Shown: positions 7,195 to 15,971 of the stretch, piece by piece
Layout: each line of letters starts with the position of its first letter
How positions within the stretch are numbered: position 1 is the first letter of the stretch
Source: Anaerolineales bacterium
GTDB taxonomy: Bacteria; Chloroflexota; Anaerolineae; Anaerolineales; DRMV01
Length of the DNA: 20,123 bases
Assembly (NCBI GenBank): GCA_015494815.1
Contig: WGAK01000010.1
Coordinates: 1-20,123 of the forward strand
Direction: 5' to 3'
Position numbers and translations under genes: made by a program
The notes under the pieces: generated by a model
What the model was told of the DNA's origin: nothing
The model's input: only the letters and a program-made list of their open reading frames with translations
Databases searched by the model: none

Positions 7195-7308
7195 GTGCAA
7201 TATCTCCCCCGATGCTCTGAGCCCGCACAAGTGCACAAAGGGTGCGGTAGGGGCATCGGTAGGAATATGTGGAAAGCGCCCTCGCGAAAGATTTCGGGAG
7301 GGCGCTTT
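7195..7308 (+). ncRNA. Structured leader RNA or small RNA of unknown class
   Basis: Between the promoter and the NYN start codon the transcript can form a long outer stem: 7200-7207 with 7262-7268 (one bulge), then CCGATGC (7209-7215) with GCATCGG (7253-7259), extended by three pairs including wobbles. Inside it, CCGCAC (7223-7228) pairs with GTGCGG (7242-7247). The loop holds the self-complementary GTGCAC (7231-7236), and its TGCAC could pair with GTGCA at 7195-7199 as a pseudoknot. The RNA ends in the terminator-like hairpin 7273-7308. An alternative pairing of AGGGTGC (7239-7245) with GCGCCCT (7276-7282) would disrupt both hairpins. I do not recognise any described riboswitch, SRP RNA, 6S RNA or tRNA in it. 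It could be a cis attenuator or a free-standing small RNA. Confidence 0.45.
7273..7308 (+). terminator. Terminator-like hairpin in the NYN leader
   Basis: AAAGCGCCCTC (7273-7283) pairs perfectly with GAGGGCGCTTT (7298-7308), 11 bp. An inner CGAAA/TTTCG stem (7285-7289, 7292-7296) continues it. The trailing run is CTTTGTCATT, a short U-tract. It ends 13 bases before the Shine-Dalgarno sequence of the NYN gene, so it could act as an attenuator. Confidence 0.6.
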
Positions 7309-7334
7309 GTCATTAGAAAACAAGGAGGACGCAA

Positions 7335-7904
7335 ATGAGCCTTTTGATACTCATTGATGGGGGGTATCTAAAGCGAATTGCGCCTGTGCCTGCTGATTTA
7401 GCGCGTTTTCCCCAGTGGGTTGTGGGGGTGATTCAAGGATCTACCTCATGTCAATCCATCGATTTGTTGCGTACCATCTACTATGATTGCCCTCCTTATC
7501 AATCATCCCCTCCCACGCCTGATGAGCGAACACGAGCGCAACGATTTGACAAATTCCGTTCTTTTTTGGAGCATCTACCGCGCTTTGAGGTCCGTTTAGG
7601 GCGCTTGGTGAGGCGTCTGAATGAGCGGGGGGAGATTTCTTTTGAGCAAAAGCGAGTTGATGTGTTATTGGTAGTGGACCTTCTGTATTACTCGCTAAGT
7701 GGGCGGGTTTCGGATGTGGCTTTGGTGGCCGGAGACGCGGATTTCATCCCAGCGGTGCAACGCGTCAAGGATGCTGGCGTGCGCGTCTGGCTCTTTCATG
7801 GACGACGTAGTTCCGTCGCGGCCGAATTGTATCGGTTAGTGGACGAGCGCATTCCCTTGCTCGATGAAAGCGGACAAAAGCCCTTATTCCCTATAAGAGG
7901 GTGA
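7335..7904 (+). CDS. NYN-domain (PIN-like) ribonuclease family protein
   Basis: The 189-residue protein has the acidic arrangement of NYN/LabA-type PIN-fold nucleases: D8 in I-L-I-D-G-G-Y, D109 and D115 in K-R-V-D-V-L-L-V-V-D, and D134/D136 in A-G-D-A-D-F-I-P-A-V. These residues bind Mg2+ in family members that cut RNA; the target here is unknown. The start is firm, with AAGGAGGA (7322-7329) five bases upstream. The gene is AT-richer than its surroundings (26 G+C in bases 7441-7500, hand-counted) and uses TTG, TTA and AT-ending codons that neighbours avoid. It is driven by the consensus promoter at 7162 through the structured leader. The stop codon lies nine bases before the Wzm gene, so the exporter may be read from the same transcript. 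Confidence 0.75.
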   Translation: MSLLILIDGGYLKRIAPVPADLARFPQWVVGVIQGSTSCQSIDLLRTIYYDCPPYQSSPPTPDERTRAQRFDKFRSFLEHLPRFEVRLGRLVRRLNERGEISFEQKRVDVLLVVDLLYYSLSGRVSDVALVAGDADFIPAVQRVKDAGVRVWLFHGRRSSVAAELYRLVDERIPLLDESGQKPLFPIRG

Positions 7905-7913
7905 ACGGTCCCC

Positions 7914-8747
7914 ATGAACGATACCCCCGCCCCCACCCACATCATCCGCCCGCCGCGCGGTTGGGGCATCCCCGACCTGCGGGAGTTGTGGCGCTATCGG
8001 GAACTGCTCTACTTCCTCACCTGGCGCAACATCAAGGTGCGCTACAAGCAAACCGTCTTGGGCGTGGCCTGGGCCGTGCTGCAGCCCTTCGTGACCATGG
8101 TGGTCTTCAGCATCTTCTTCGGACGCCTGGCCAAGATGCCCTCCGACGACCTGCCCTACCCCATCTTCGCCTACGCGGGGCTGCTGCCCTGGGATTTCTT
8201 CGCCAAGGCCTTCAACCAGGCCGGCCGCTCCCTGGTGACCAGCCGGCCCATGCTCACCAAGGTGTATTTCCCCCGCCTGGCCATCCCCTTGGCGGCCATC
8301 TTCAGCGCGCTGGTGGACTTTGCCATTGCCTTCGGCGTGCTGGCGGGGCTCATGCTTTGGTACGGCGTGCGGCCTACGCCCCAGATTTGGACCCTGCCCC
8401 TGTTCTTGCTGCTGGCCCTGGTGGTGACCGTGGGCGCGAGCCTGTGGGCCGCGGCCCTCAATGTGCTGTACCGGGATGTGGGTTACATCGTGCCCTACAT
8501 CGTCAACCTGCTGTTCTTCGTCACACCGGTGGTTTATTCCAGCAACTTAGTGCCCGCGCGCTGGCGGCTGGTGTATTCCCTCAACCCCATGGCCGGGGTG
8601 GTGAACGGCTTTCGCTGGGCCTTGCTGGGCACGCCCACGGGCCCCGATGCGGGCATGGCCCTGTCGGTGCTCATCGCGCTGGTCGTGCTGGGCAGCGGCC
8701 TGGTGTTCTTCCGCTATATGGAACGCTACTTCGCGGACCGGGTGTAG
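7914..8747 (+). CDS. wzm: Polysaccharide ABC exporter permease (Wzm/TagG type)
   Basis: This 277-residue ABC-2 permease has an N-terminal amphipathic stretch with L-T-W-R-N-I-K-V-R-Y-K-Q-T-V-L-G, the conserved cytoplasmic entry of Wzm/TagG proteins. About six membrane helices follow (near residues 52-72, 84-104, 120-150, 160-185, 190-208 and 245-265), and the protein ends R-Y-M-E-R-Y-F-A-D-R-V. With Wzt it moves lipid-linked O-antigen or another surface glycan across the inner membrane. The ATG at 7914 has AGAGGG about twelve bases upstream. The downstream Wzt gene begins nine bases after the stop, so the two are clearly co-transcribed. GC-rich composition resumes here after the island. Confidence 0.9.
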   Translation: MNDTPAPTHIIRPPRGWGIPDLRELWRYRELLYFLTWRNIKVRYKQTVLGVAWAVLQPFVTMVVFSIFFGRLAKMPSDDLPYPIFAYAGLLPWDFFAKAFNQAGRSLVTSRPMLTKVYFPRLAIPLAAIFSALVDFAIAFGVLAGLMLWYGVRPTPQIWTLPLFLLLALVVTVGASLWAAALNVLYRDVGYIVPYIVNLLFFVTPVVYSSNLVPARWRLVYSLNPMAGVVNGFRWALLGTPTGPDAGMALSVLIALVVLGSGLVFFRYMERYFADRV

Positions 8748-8756
8748 GGGGCGCAG

Positions 8757-10043
8757 GTGAGCACGGCTATTCGCATTCACGATTTGGGCAAACGCTACTT
8801 TTTGGGCGGTGCAGTGCCGGGCCGGGAATACCGCACGCTGCGCGACACCCTGGTGCGGCCCTGGACCTGGTTCCGCCGGGAGCCGCGGCCCGTGCTGTGG
8901 GCCCTGCGGCACATTGATTTGGAAGTGCCCGCGGGCCAGGTGCTGGGCCTCATCGGGCGCAACGGCGCGGGCAAGTCCACCCTGCTCAAGATACTGTCGC
9001 GCGTCACCGAACCCACCGAAGGCTACGCGGAATTGTACGGCCGGGTGGGGTCGCTGCTGGAGGTGGGCACCGGCTTCCACCCTGAACTCACGGGCCGGGA
9101 GAACATCTACCTCAACGGCGCGATTCTGGGCATGCGGCGGGCGGAGATTGCCCGCAAGTTCGATGCCATCGTGGCCTTTGCGGGCGTGGAAAAGTTCATT
9201 GATACGCCGGTCAAGTTCTACTCCAGCGGCATGTATTTGCGCCTGGCCTTTGCGGTGGCCGCACACCTGGAGCCTGAAATCCTGCTGGTGGACGAAGTGC
9301 TGGCCGTGGGCGATGCCGAGTTCCAGCGCAAGAGTTTGGGCAAGATGGGCGAAGTCGCGGCGTCGGGCCGCACGGTCATCTTCGTCAGCCACAACATGTC
9401 GGCCATCTTGCACCTCACCCAGCGCGCGGTGGTGTTGGACAGGGGCCGGGTGGTGTTCGACGGCCCCACCGCGGACGCGGTGGACTTCTACCTCGCGGCC
9501 GGCATTCGCCGCTCGGGCGAGCGGGTTTGGACCGCGGACGAAGTCCCCCCGGCCGCGGCGCCCTTCCGCCCCCACGCGCTGCGGGTGCGGGACCCCAAAG
9601 GCCGGGTGACCGACACCTTCGCCGCCACCCACGACATCACCGTGGAGTGGGAGTACAGCCTGGCCGAGCCCATCCGGGGCCTGCGGGTGGGCATCTATCT
9701 GCTCACCATGCGGGGCGAGTATGTGTTCACTTCGTTCGACACCGACGACCCCGCGGCCTACGAGCGCTGGAGCGAACGCCCCGCGGGGCACTATGTGAGC
9801 CGGGCCCGCATCCCCGGGCGCTTGCTCAACGAGGGGCGGTATGTGCTGGCCGTGAACGCGAGCACGTTCGGCCACCGCACCTACTTCCACGAAGAGAACG
9901 CGCTGTCGTTCCTGGTGGACGCCACGGGCGCGGTGGGCTTTCAGTGGCCCGAGCGTCGCCTGGGCGTCATTCGCCCGCTGCTGGCGTGGGACATCGAGCG
10001 CGTGGCCGAGCGGCCCCGGCCCTCACCGCCGGAGCGCTCGTGA
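8757..10043 (+). CDS. wzt: Polysaccharide ABC exporter ATPase with C-terminal glycan-binding domain (Wzt)
   Basis: The 428-residue protein has an ABC ATPase domain (about 1-240): Walker A G-R-N-G-A-G-K-S-T at residues 67-75, signature Y-S-S-G-M at 155-159, Walker B I-L-L-V-D-E at 175-180 and switch His212 in S-H-N. A beta-rich C-terminal extension (about 260-415) matches the placement of the Wzt carbohydrate-binding domain, which in characterised O-antigen systems recognises the terminal modification of the finished glycan. This favours an export system with a capped polymer. The start is GTG, with AGGGG six bases upstream. No clear terminator follows the stop codon. Confidence 0.9.
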   Translation: MSTAIRIHDLGKRYFLGGAVPGREYRTLRDTLVRPWTWFRREPRPVLWALRHIDLEVPAGQVLGLIGRNGAGKSTLLKILSRVTEPTEGYAELYGRVGSLLEVGTGFHPELTGRENIYLNGAILGMRRAEIARKFDAIVAFAGVEKFIDTPVKFYSSGMYLRLAFAVAAHLEPEILLVDEVLAVGDAEFQRKSLGKMGEVAASGRTVIFVSHNMSAILHLTQRAVVLDRGRVVFDGPTADAVDFYLAAGIRRSGERVWTADEVPPAAAPFRPHALRVRDPKGRVTDTFAATHDITVEWEYSLAEPIRGLRVGIYLLTMRGEYVFTSFDTDDPAAYERWSERPAGHYVSRARIPGRLLNEGRYVLAVNASTFGHRTYFHEENALSFLVDATGAVGFQWPERRLGVIRPLLAWDIERVAERPRPSPPERS

Positions 10044-10057
10044 TTTTTGCCGCGAAC

Positions 10058-10086
10058 TGGACAAGGTCGCCCCTTTGCGTTATCAT
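10058..10086 (+). promoter_or_regulatory. Sigma-70-type promoter for the M42 gene and probably the atp genes
   Basis: TGGACA (10058-10063) and TATCAT (10081-10086) each match consensus at five of six bases and are spaced exactly 17 bases apart. The expected start near 10093 leaves a leader of about 23 bases. No separate promoter is visible in the 54 bases before atpA, so this may also serve the ATPase genes. Confidence 0.65.
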
Positions 10087-10115
10087 AGGCTCGCATCTCT
10101 ATCACGGAGTACAAA

Positions 10116-11192
10116 ATGGACGCGGTCGCGCAACTTTTGAAGGAACTAACCGAAGCCGCGGGAGTTCCCGGATATGAGGCGCCGGTGCGCGCCCTGGTTC
10201 GCCGGTTGTTGGAGCCCTTGGGCCCCGTGAGCCAGGACCGCATCGGCAATGTTTTTTGTCGCAAAGAAGGCACGGCCGCAGCCCCGCGCGTGCTGCTGGC
10301 CGGCCACATGGACGAAATCGGCTTCATGGTCAAGCAAATCACCTCCGAGGGGATGCTGCGTTTCATCCCCTTGGGCGGGTGGTTCGACCAGGTGCTGCTG
10401 GGCCACCGGGTCATCGTCAAGACCCGGCAGGGCGATGTGCTGGGCGTGTTCGGTGCCAAGCCGCCTCACCTGCTGCCCGCCGAAGAGCGCAACAAGGTGG
10501 TCCAGAAGAAGCACATGTTCATTGATGTCGGGGTTTCGTCCAAGGACGAGGCCGAGGCCCTGGGCATTCGCATCGGCGACCCCATCATCCCCCATGCGGC
10601 CTTCGAGGTCATGGCCAACGGCAAGGTATATGTCTCCAAGGCTTTCGACGACCGGGCCGGGGTCGCCATGATGATTGAGGTCTTGCGCGCCCTGCAGGCG
10701 GTCGAGCACCCCAACACCGTGTTCGGCGTGGCTACGGTGCAAGAAGAAGTGGGCCTGCGCGGCGCGAGCACCGCGCCCTGGTCCGTGGAACCCGATGTGG
10801 CCATCATCCTCGAAACCGACATCGCAGGCGACACGCCGGGCATCAAGCCCGACGAAGCCCCGGCCAAATTGGGCCAGGGCCCCACGGTGTTGTTCTACGA
10901 CCGGGCCATGATTCCCAACCTGGCCCTGCGCGATTTGGTGCTGGAAGTAGCCGAGGCCGAGGGCATCCCGGTGCAGCCTTCGTTCGTCGAGGGCGGGGCC
11001 ACCGATGGCGGCGTGATTCACCGCTACAAGACCGGCGTGCCCACCGTGGTCATCTCGGTGCCCACCCGCTACATCCATTCGCACAGCACGCTGATGCATC
11101 ACGATGACTTCGTCCACGGCGTGCGGCTGGTCACCGCCCTGGTCCGCCGCCTGGACGCGGCCACCGTAGCCGGTTTGACCCAAGACGCATAA
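10116..11192 (+). CDS. M42 family metallo-aminopeptidase
   Basis: The 358-residue product is an M42 (glutamyl aminopeptidase/TET-like) enzyme, a cytoplasmic di-metal peptidase that usually forms a dodecameric cage and trims N-terminal residues from peptides. Metal and catalytic residues are visible: H64 and D66 in A-G-H-M-D-E, the D178-D179 pair in A-F-D-D-R-A-G, E210-E211 in Q-E-E-V-G-L, the acidic E233/D235 in E-T-D-I-A-G-D, and H321 in P-T-R-Y-I-H-S. Family length is normal. GGAG sits six bases before the ATG at 10116. The gene is followed after 54 bases by atpA without a terminator, so the two may share a transcript although there is no known functional link. Confidence 0.9.
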   Translation: MDAVAQLLKELTEAAGVPGYEAPVRALVRRLLEPLGPVSQDRIGNVFCRKEGTAAAPRVLLAGHMDEIGFMVKQITSEGMLRFIPLGGWFDQVLLGHRVIVKTRQGDVLGVFGAKPPHLLPAEERNKVVQKKHMFIDVGVSSKDEAEALGIRIGDPIIPHAAFEVMANGKVYVSKAFDDRAGVAMMIEVLRALQAVEHPNTVFGVATVQEEVGLRGASTAPWSVEPDVAIILETDIAGDTPGIKPDEAPAKLGQGPTVLFYDRAMIPNLALRDLVLEVAEAEGIPVQPSFVEGGATDGGVIHRYKTGVPTVVISVPTRYIHSHSTLMHHDDFVHGVRLVTALVRRLDAATVAGLTQDA

Positions 11193-11246
11193 CCCGCGGC
11201 CTGACCGTCGGGAGAACCTACGCGGCGCACGCGAGGAGGAAACTCT

Positions 11247-12920
<1,674 letters not shown>

Positions 12921-12987
12921 CGGAACCGCGCGGGCCGGGGCGCGGCGATAGGCGCAGCCCGGGCCCTTTCACGCGACGAGGTGCCTC

Positions 12988-13893
12988 ATGGCGGCAACGG
13001 CTCGAGAAGTCAAAAAGCGCATTCAGAGCGTCAAAAACATCGCCCAAATCACGCGCGCGCTGCAGGCCGTGAGCGCCAGCAAGGTGCAGCGCGCGGTGCA
13101 GGCCGTCGAGGCGACCCGCCCCTACGCGTCCAAGGCGTGGGATGTGCTGGTGCACCTGGCCCGCCAGCCCGGCCGCAACAGCCTGCATCCCCTGCTCACC
13201 ACGCGCGAAACCGTGCGGCAGCGGGCCGTCATTCTGGTCACCGCGGACCGGGGCCTGGCCGGGCCGTACAACACCAATGTGCTGCGGGTCGCGTTCAAGC
13301 GCTTCGACCACAGCGAAGTGCCGGTGCAATGGATTACCGTGGGGCGCAAAGGCCGGGAGATTGTGCTGCGGCTGGGCAAGGAATTGTTGGCCGACTTCAG
13401 CGGCCTGCCCGACCGCTTCACCTTCGTGGACACTTCGGCCATCGGCCGCCTGGCCGTCAACGAATTCCTGGCCGGCAAGGTAGACGAAGTGTACATCGTG
13501 TACACCGACTTCGTCAGTTTCTTGCGCCAGGAGCCCCGGGTCAAGAAGTTGCTCCCGTTGGAAGTGAGCGAGACCGAGGGGCTGGTGGAGGCCGAGTTCG
13601 TGGGCGCTCGGCGGCGGCAGGTCGGCGCGTACATCTACGAGCCGGACCAGAAAACCCTGTTGGACGAAATCGTGCCCCGTTTCATTCAGTTGCAGGTCTT
13701 CCAGGCCCTGCTGGAGTCGCGGGCCAGCGAGCACGCGGCCCGCATGGTGGCCATGAAGAAGGCCACCGACAACGCCACCGAGTTGGCCGATGTGCTGCAA
13801 CTGGAATACAACAAGGCCCGGCAGCAGGGCATTACCCGTGAATTGATGGACATCGTGGGCGGCGCGGAGGCGCTGCGCAAGTCGGGCGAATGA
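12988..13893 (+). CDS. atpG: F1F0 ATP synthase gamma subunit
   Basis: The 301-residue rotor-shaft subunit begins with the typical N-terminal helix carrying R-I-Q-S-V-K-N-I-A-Q-I-T-R-A. It continues with the Rossmann-like core (V-T-A-D-R-G-L-A-G-P-Y-N) and ends with the C-terminal helix containing A-M-K-K-A-T-D-N-A and Q-E/L-Y-N-K-A-R-Q-Q-G-I-T-R-E-type residues that pair with the N-terminal helix inside the alpha-beta ring. GAGGTG lies just upstream of the start. The gene sits 67 bases after atpA and 39 bases before atpD, the standard order. Confidence 0.95.
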   Translation: MAATAREVKKRIQSVKNIAQITRALQAVSASKVQRAVQAVEATRPYASKAWDVLVHLARQPGRNSLHPLLTTRETVRQRAVILVTADRGLAGPYNTNVLRVAFKRFDHSEVPVQWITVGRKGREIVLRLGKELLADFSGLPDRFTFVDTSAIGRLAVNEFLAGKVDEVYIVYTDFVSFLRQEPRVKKLLPLEVSETEGLVEAEFVGARRRQVGAYIYEPDQKTLLDEIVPRFIQLQVFQALLESRASEHAARMVAMKKATDNATELADVLQLEYNKARQQGITRELMDIVGGAEALRKSGE

Positions 13894-13932
13894 CGCGCCC
13901 GGCCCGCAACCCGTTCTCGTAGGAGGATATTC

Positions 13933-15354
13933 ATGCCCCAGGTGGAAGGTCACATCGTGCAGATTTTGGGCGGCGTCGTGGATGTCGCTTTCCCCGAGGA
14001 TCAGATGCCCCGGGTGTACGAAGCCATCGAGGTGTTCAACGACGCCACCAACGAGCGGTTGGTCCTGGAAGTGCAAAAGCACATGGGCCGCGGCCTGGTG
14101 CGTACCGTGGCCATGGGCCCCACCGACGGCCTGCGTCGAGGCATGGTGGCCAAGGCCCTGGGCGTGCCCATCTCGGTGCCCGTGGGCCCGGCCATTCTGG
14201 GCCGCATGTTCAATGTGTTGGGCGACCCCGTGGACGGTGGGCCCGCGCCGGAGACCGATACCTACTACCCCATCCATCGCCCCGCGCCTAAGTTCGACGA
14301 GCAATCGGTGCGGGTCGAGGTGCTGGAGACGGGCATCAAGGCCATTGACCTCATCGCCCCCTTCACCAAAGGCGGCAAGACCGGCATCTTCGGCGGCGCG
14401 GGCGTGGGCAAAACCGTCATCATCATGGAACTCATCCACAACATCGCCCGCTACCACTCGGGGAACTCGGTGTTCGCCGGCGTGGGCGAGCGCACCCGGG
14501 AAGGCACCCAGTTGTACCGCGAAATGAAAGAGTCGGGCGTGCTCAAAGACACGGTGCTGGTCTACGGCCAGATGAACGAGCCGCCCGGCGTGCGTCTGCG
14601 GGTGGCCCTCACGGGCGTGACCATGGCCGAATGGCTGCGCGACCAGGGCAAGGATGTGTTGCTGTTTATTGACAACATCTTCCGCTACGCGCTGGCCGGC
14701 GCGGAAGTGTCCGCGTTGCTGGGGCGTTTGCCCTCGGCCGTGGGGTACCAGCCCACCCTGGCCACCGAAATGGGCATGTTGCAAGAGCGCATCACTTCCA
14801 CCAAATGGGGCTCCATCACCTCCATGCAGGCCGTGTATGTGCCCGCGGACGACTACTCGGACCCCGCGCCTGTGGCCACCTTCGCCCACCTGGACGCGAC
14901 CATCACCTTGGAGCGGGCCATTGCGGCCAAGGGCATTTATCCCGCGGTGGACCCCCTGGCCTCCACCTCCCGCATCCTCGAGCCCGAGTTCGTGGGGCAA
15001 GACCACTACGAAGTGGCCCAAGAGGTCAAGCGGGTGTTGCAGCGCTACAAGGACCTGCAAGACATCATCGCCATCCTGGGCGTGGAAGAACTGAGCGAAG
15101 AGGACAAAATCATCGTGGCCCGGGCCCGCAAGATTGAGCGTTTCTTCTCCCAGCCCTTCCATGTGGCCGAGCAGTTCACGGGCCTCAAAGGGCGCTATGT
15201 GTCCTTGAGCGAGACCATTCGCGGCTTCGGCGAGATTTTGGACGGCAAGCACGACGACCTGCCCGAAGAGGCCTTCTACATGGTAGGCACCATTGACGAG
15301 GCCCGCGAGAAGGGCGAGCGCATGCTGGCCGAAATCAAGGCCGCGGGCGGCTAA
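13933..15354 (+). CDS. atpD: F1F0 ATP synthase beta subunit
   Basis: The 473-residue catalytic subunit has P-loop G-G-A-G-V-G-K-T at residues 154-161, the catalytic-Glu region G-V-G-E-R-T-R-E-G near 183-191 and the nucleotide-site P-S-A-V-G-Y-Q-P-T-L segment. The canonical DELSEED helix, which contacts gamma and epsilon, reads E-E-L-S-E-E-D here, a conservative change. TAGGAGG stands six to seven bases before the ATG. Length is normal for the family. Two strong hairpins separate it from atpC. Confidence 0.97.
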   Translation: MPQVEGHIVQILGGVVDVAFPEDQMPRVYEAIEVFNDATNERLVLEVQKHMGRGLVRTVAMGPTDGLRRGMVAKALGVPISVPVGPAILGRMFNVLGDPVDGGPAPETDTYYPIHRPAPKFDEQSVRVEVLETGIKAIDLIAPFTKGGKTGIFGGAGVGKTVIIMELIHNIARYHSGNSVFAGVGERTREGTQLYREMKESGVLKDTVLVYGQMNEPPGVRLRVALTGVTMAEWLRDQGKDVLLFIDNIFRYALAGAEVSALLGRLPSAVGYQPTLATEMGMLQERITSTKWGSITSMQAVYVPADDYSDPAPVATFAHLDATITLERAIAAKGIYPAVDPLASTSRILEPEFVGQDHYEVAQEVKRVLQRYKDLQDIIAILGVEELSEEDKIIVARARKIERFFSQPFHVAEQFTGLKGRYVSLSETIRGFGEILDGKHDDLPEEAFYMVGTIDEAREKGERMLAEIKAAGG

Positions 15355-15362
15355 GAGGCCGT

Positions 15363-15416
15363 CGGGCCCTCGGCCGGGGGCCCGATACCCTCGCGACCCG
15401 GGCCCCCGCCCCGGGT
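15363..15416 (+). promoter_or_regulatory. Two tandem hairpins between atpD and atpC
   Basis: CGGGCCC (15363-15369) pairs with GGGCCCG (15378-15384) around an 8-base loop. ACCCGGG (15396-15402) pairs with CCCGGGT (15410-15416) around a 7-base loop. Both stems are perfect 7-bp and almost all G-C. The second ends three bases before the atpC Shine-Dalgarno sequence (AGGAGG). There is no U-tract, so a role in mRNA processing, stability or translation of atpC is more likely than termination. Confidence 0.5.
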
Positions 15417-15429
15417 GTAGGAGGCAACC

Positions 15430-15888
15430 ATGCCCTTGAAAGTGGAAGTGGTCTCGCAAGACCGGCTGGTGTGGTCCGGCGAAGCCGACATGGTGGTGCT
15501 GCCGGGCGCCGCGGGCGAAATGGGCATTTTGCCCGACCACGCGCCTTTGCTCACCACCCTCAAGCCCGGCTTCTTGCATGTCAAGCAAGGCGACCAAGAC
15601 GAAGTGTTCACCATCGTGGGCGGCTTCGCGGAAGTGCAGCCCGACCAGGTCATCGTGCTGGCCGACGCGGCCGAGCATGTGGACGAAATTGACGAGGCCC
15701 GGGCCCAGGCCGCCAAAGAGCGGGCCGAGCGCCTGCTGGCCGAAGGCACGACGGACCAGGAAGCCTACTTCGCAGCCCTGGCCGCCCTGCGGCGGGCCAA
15801 CCTGCGTCTGGAAGCCGTGCGCCGCTATCGCCGCCGTCGGCGTCACGCGATGCCCACCCCGGGCGGCGAATCCGAATCCAACGCCTGA
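15430..15888 (+). CDS. atpC: F1F0 ATP synthase epsilon subunit
   Basis: The 152-residue protein has the N-terminal beta-sandwich (about 1-85), with V-V-L-P-G-A-A-G-E-M-G-I-L-P-D-H-A-P-type residues, the hallmark of epsilon. A C-terminal helical hairpin (about 86-135) follows, with A-L-A-A-L-R-R-A-N-L-R-L-E. A basic run, Y-R-R-R-R-R-H, and a short Pro/Gly/Ser tail extend it somewhat beyond the usual 130-140 residues. GTAGGAGG precedes the ATG. Epsilon couples rotation and inhibits hydrolysis through its C-terminal helices. It is the last gene before a strong double hairpin terminator. Confidence 0.93.
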   Translation: MPLKVEVVSQDRLVWSGEADMVVLPGAAGEMGILPDHAPLLTTLKPGFLHVKQGDQDEVFTIVGGFAEVQPDQVIVLADAAEHVDEIDEARAQAAKERAERLLAEGTTDQEAYFAALAALRRANLRLEAVRRYRRRRRHAMPTPGGESESNA

Positions 15889-15896
15889 CGAACCCC

Positions 15897-15948
15897 CGGC
15901 CGCGCGCGAAGCCCTTCGCGCGCGGCCGCTATTTGGCCCTTCTGGGCC
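15897..15948 (+). terminator. Double hairpin terminator after atpC
   Basis: CGGCCGCGCGCGAA (15897-15910) pairs perfectly with TTCGCGCGCGGCCG (15915-15928), a 14-bp stem with loop GCCC, followed by CTATTTGG. A second small hairpin follows, GGCCC/GGGCC (15935-15948). The first starts eight bases after the atpC stop codon. The U-tract is short, but the stem is the strongest in the window. Confidence 0.65.
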
Positions 15949-15971
15949 GTCCCCCCTTGGCGTAAGGTCGT

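Noticed and set aside
7195..7272. Known riboswitch or housekeeping RNA (c-di-GMP, TPP, fluoride, SRP RNA, 6S RNA, tRNA)
   Set aside because: Compared by eye with the conserved core motifs of these classes; none is present, although the CTGAG and CACAAAGGG segments superficially recall some of them.
7191..7283. 8-bp pairing of GAGGGTGC (7191-7198) with the terminator 5' arm as an antiterminator
   Set aside because: The 5' partner begins two bases after the -10 box, so most of it should not be in the transcript, which is expected to start at 7195-7197.
7149..7334. Minus-strand 61-codon open frame across the NYN leader
   Set aside because: No ribosome site or domain; it runs antisense through the stem-loops, which explain the sequence better.
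10032..10048. GAGCGCTC palindrome followed by TGATTTTT as a terminator after Wzt
   Set aside because: The palindrome has no loop and its arms are only 4 bp, so it cannot form a stable hairpin.
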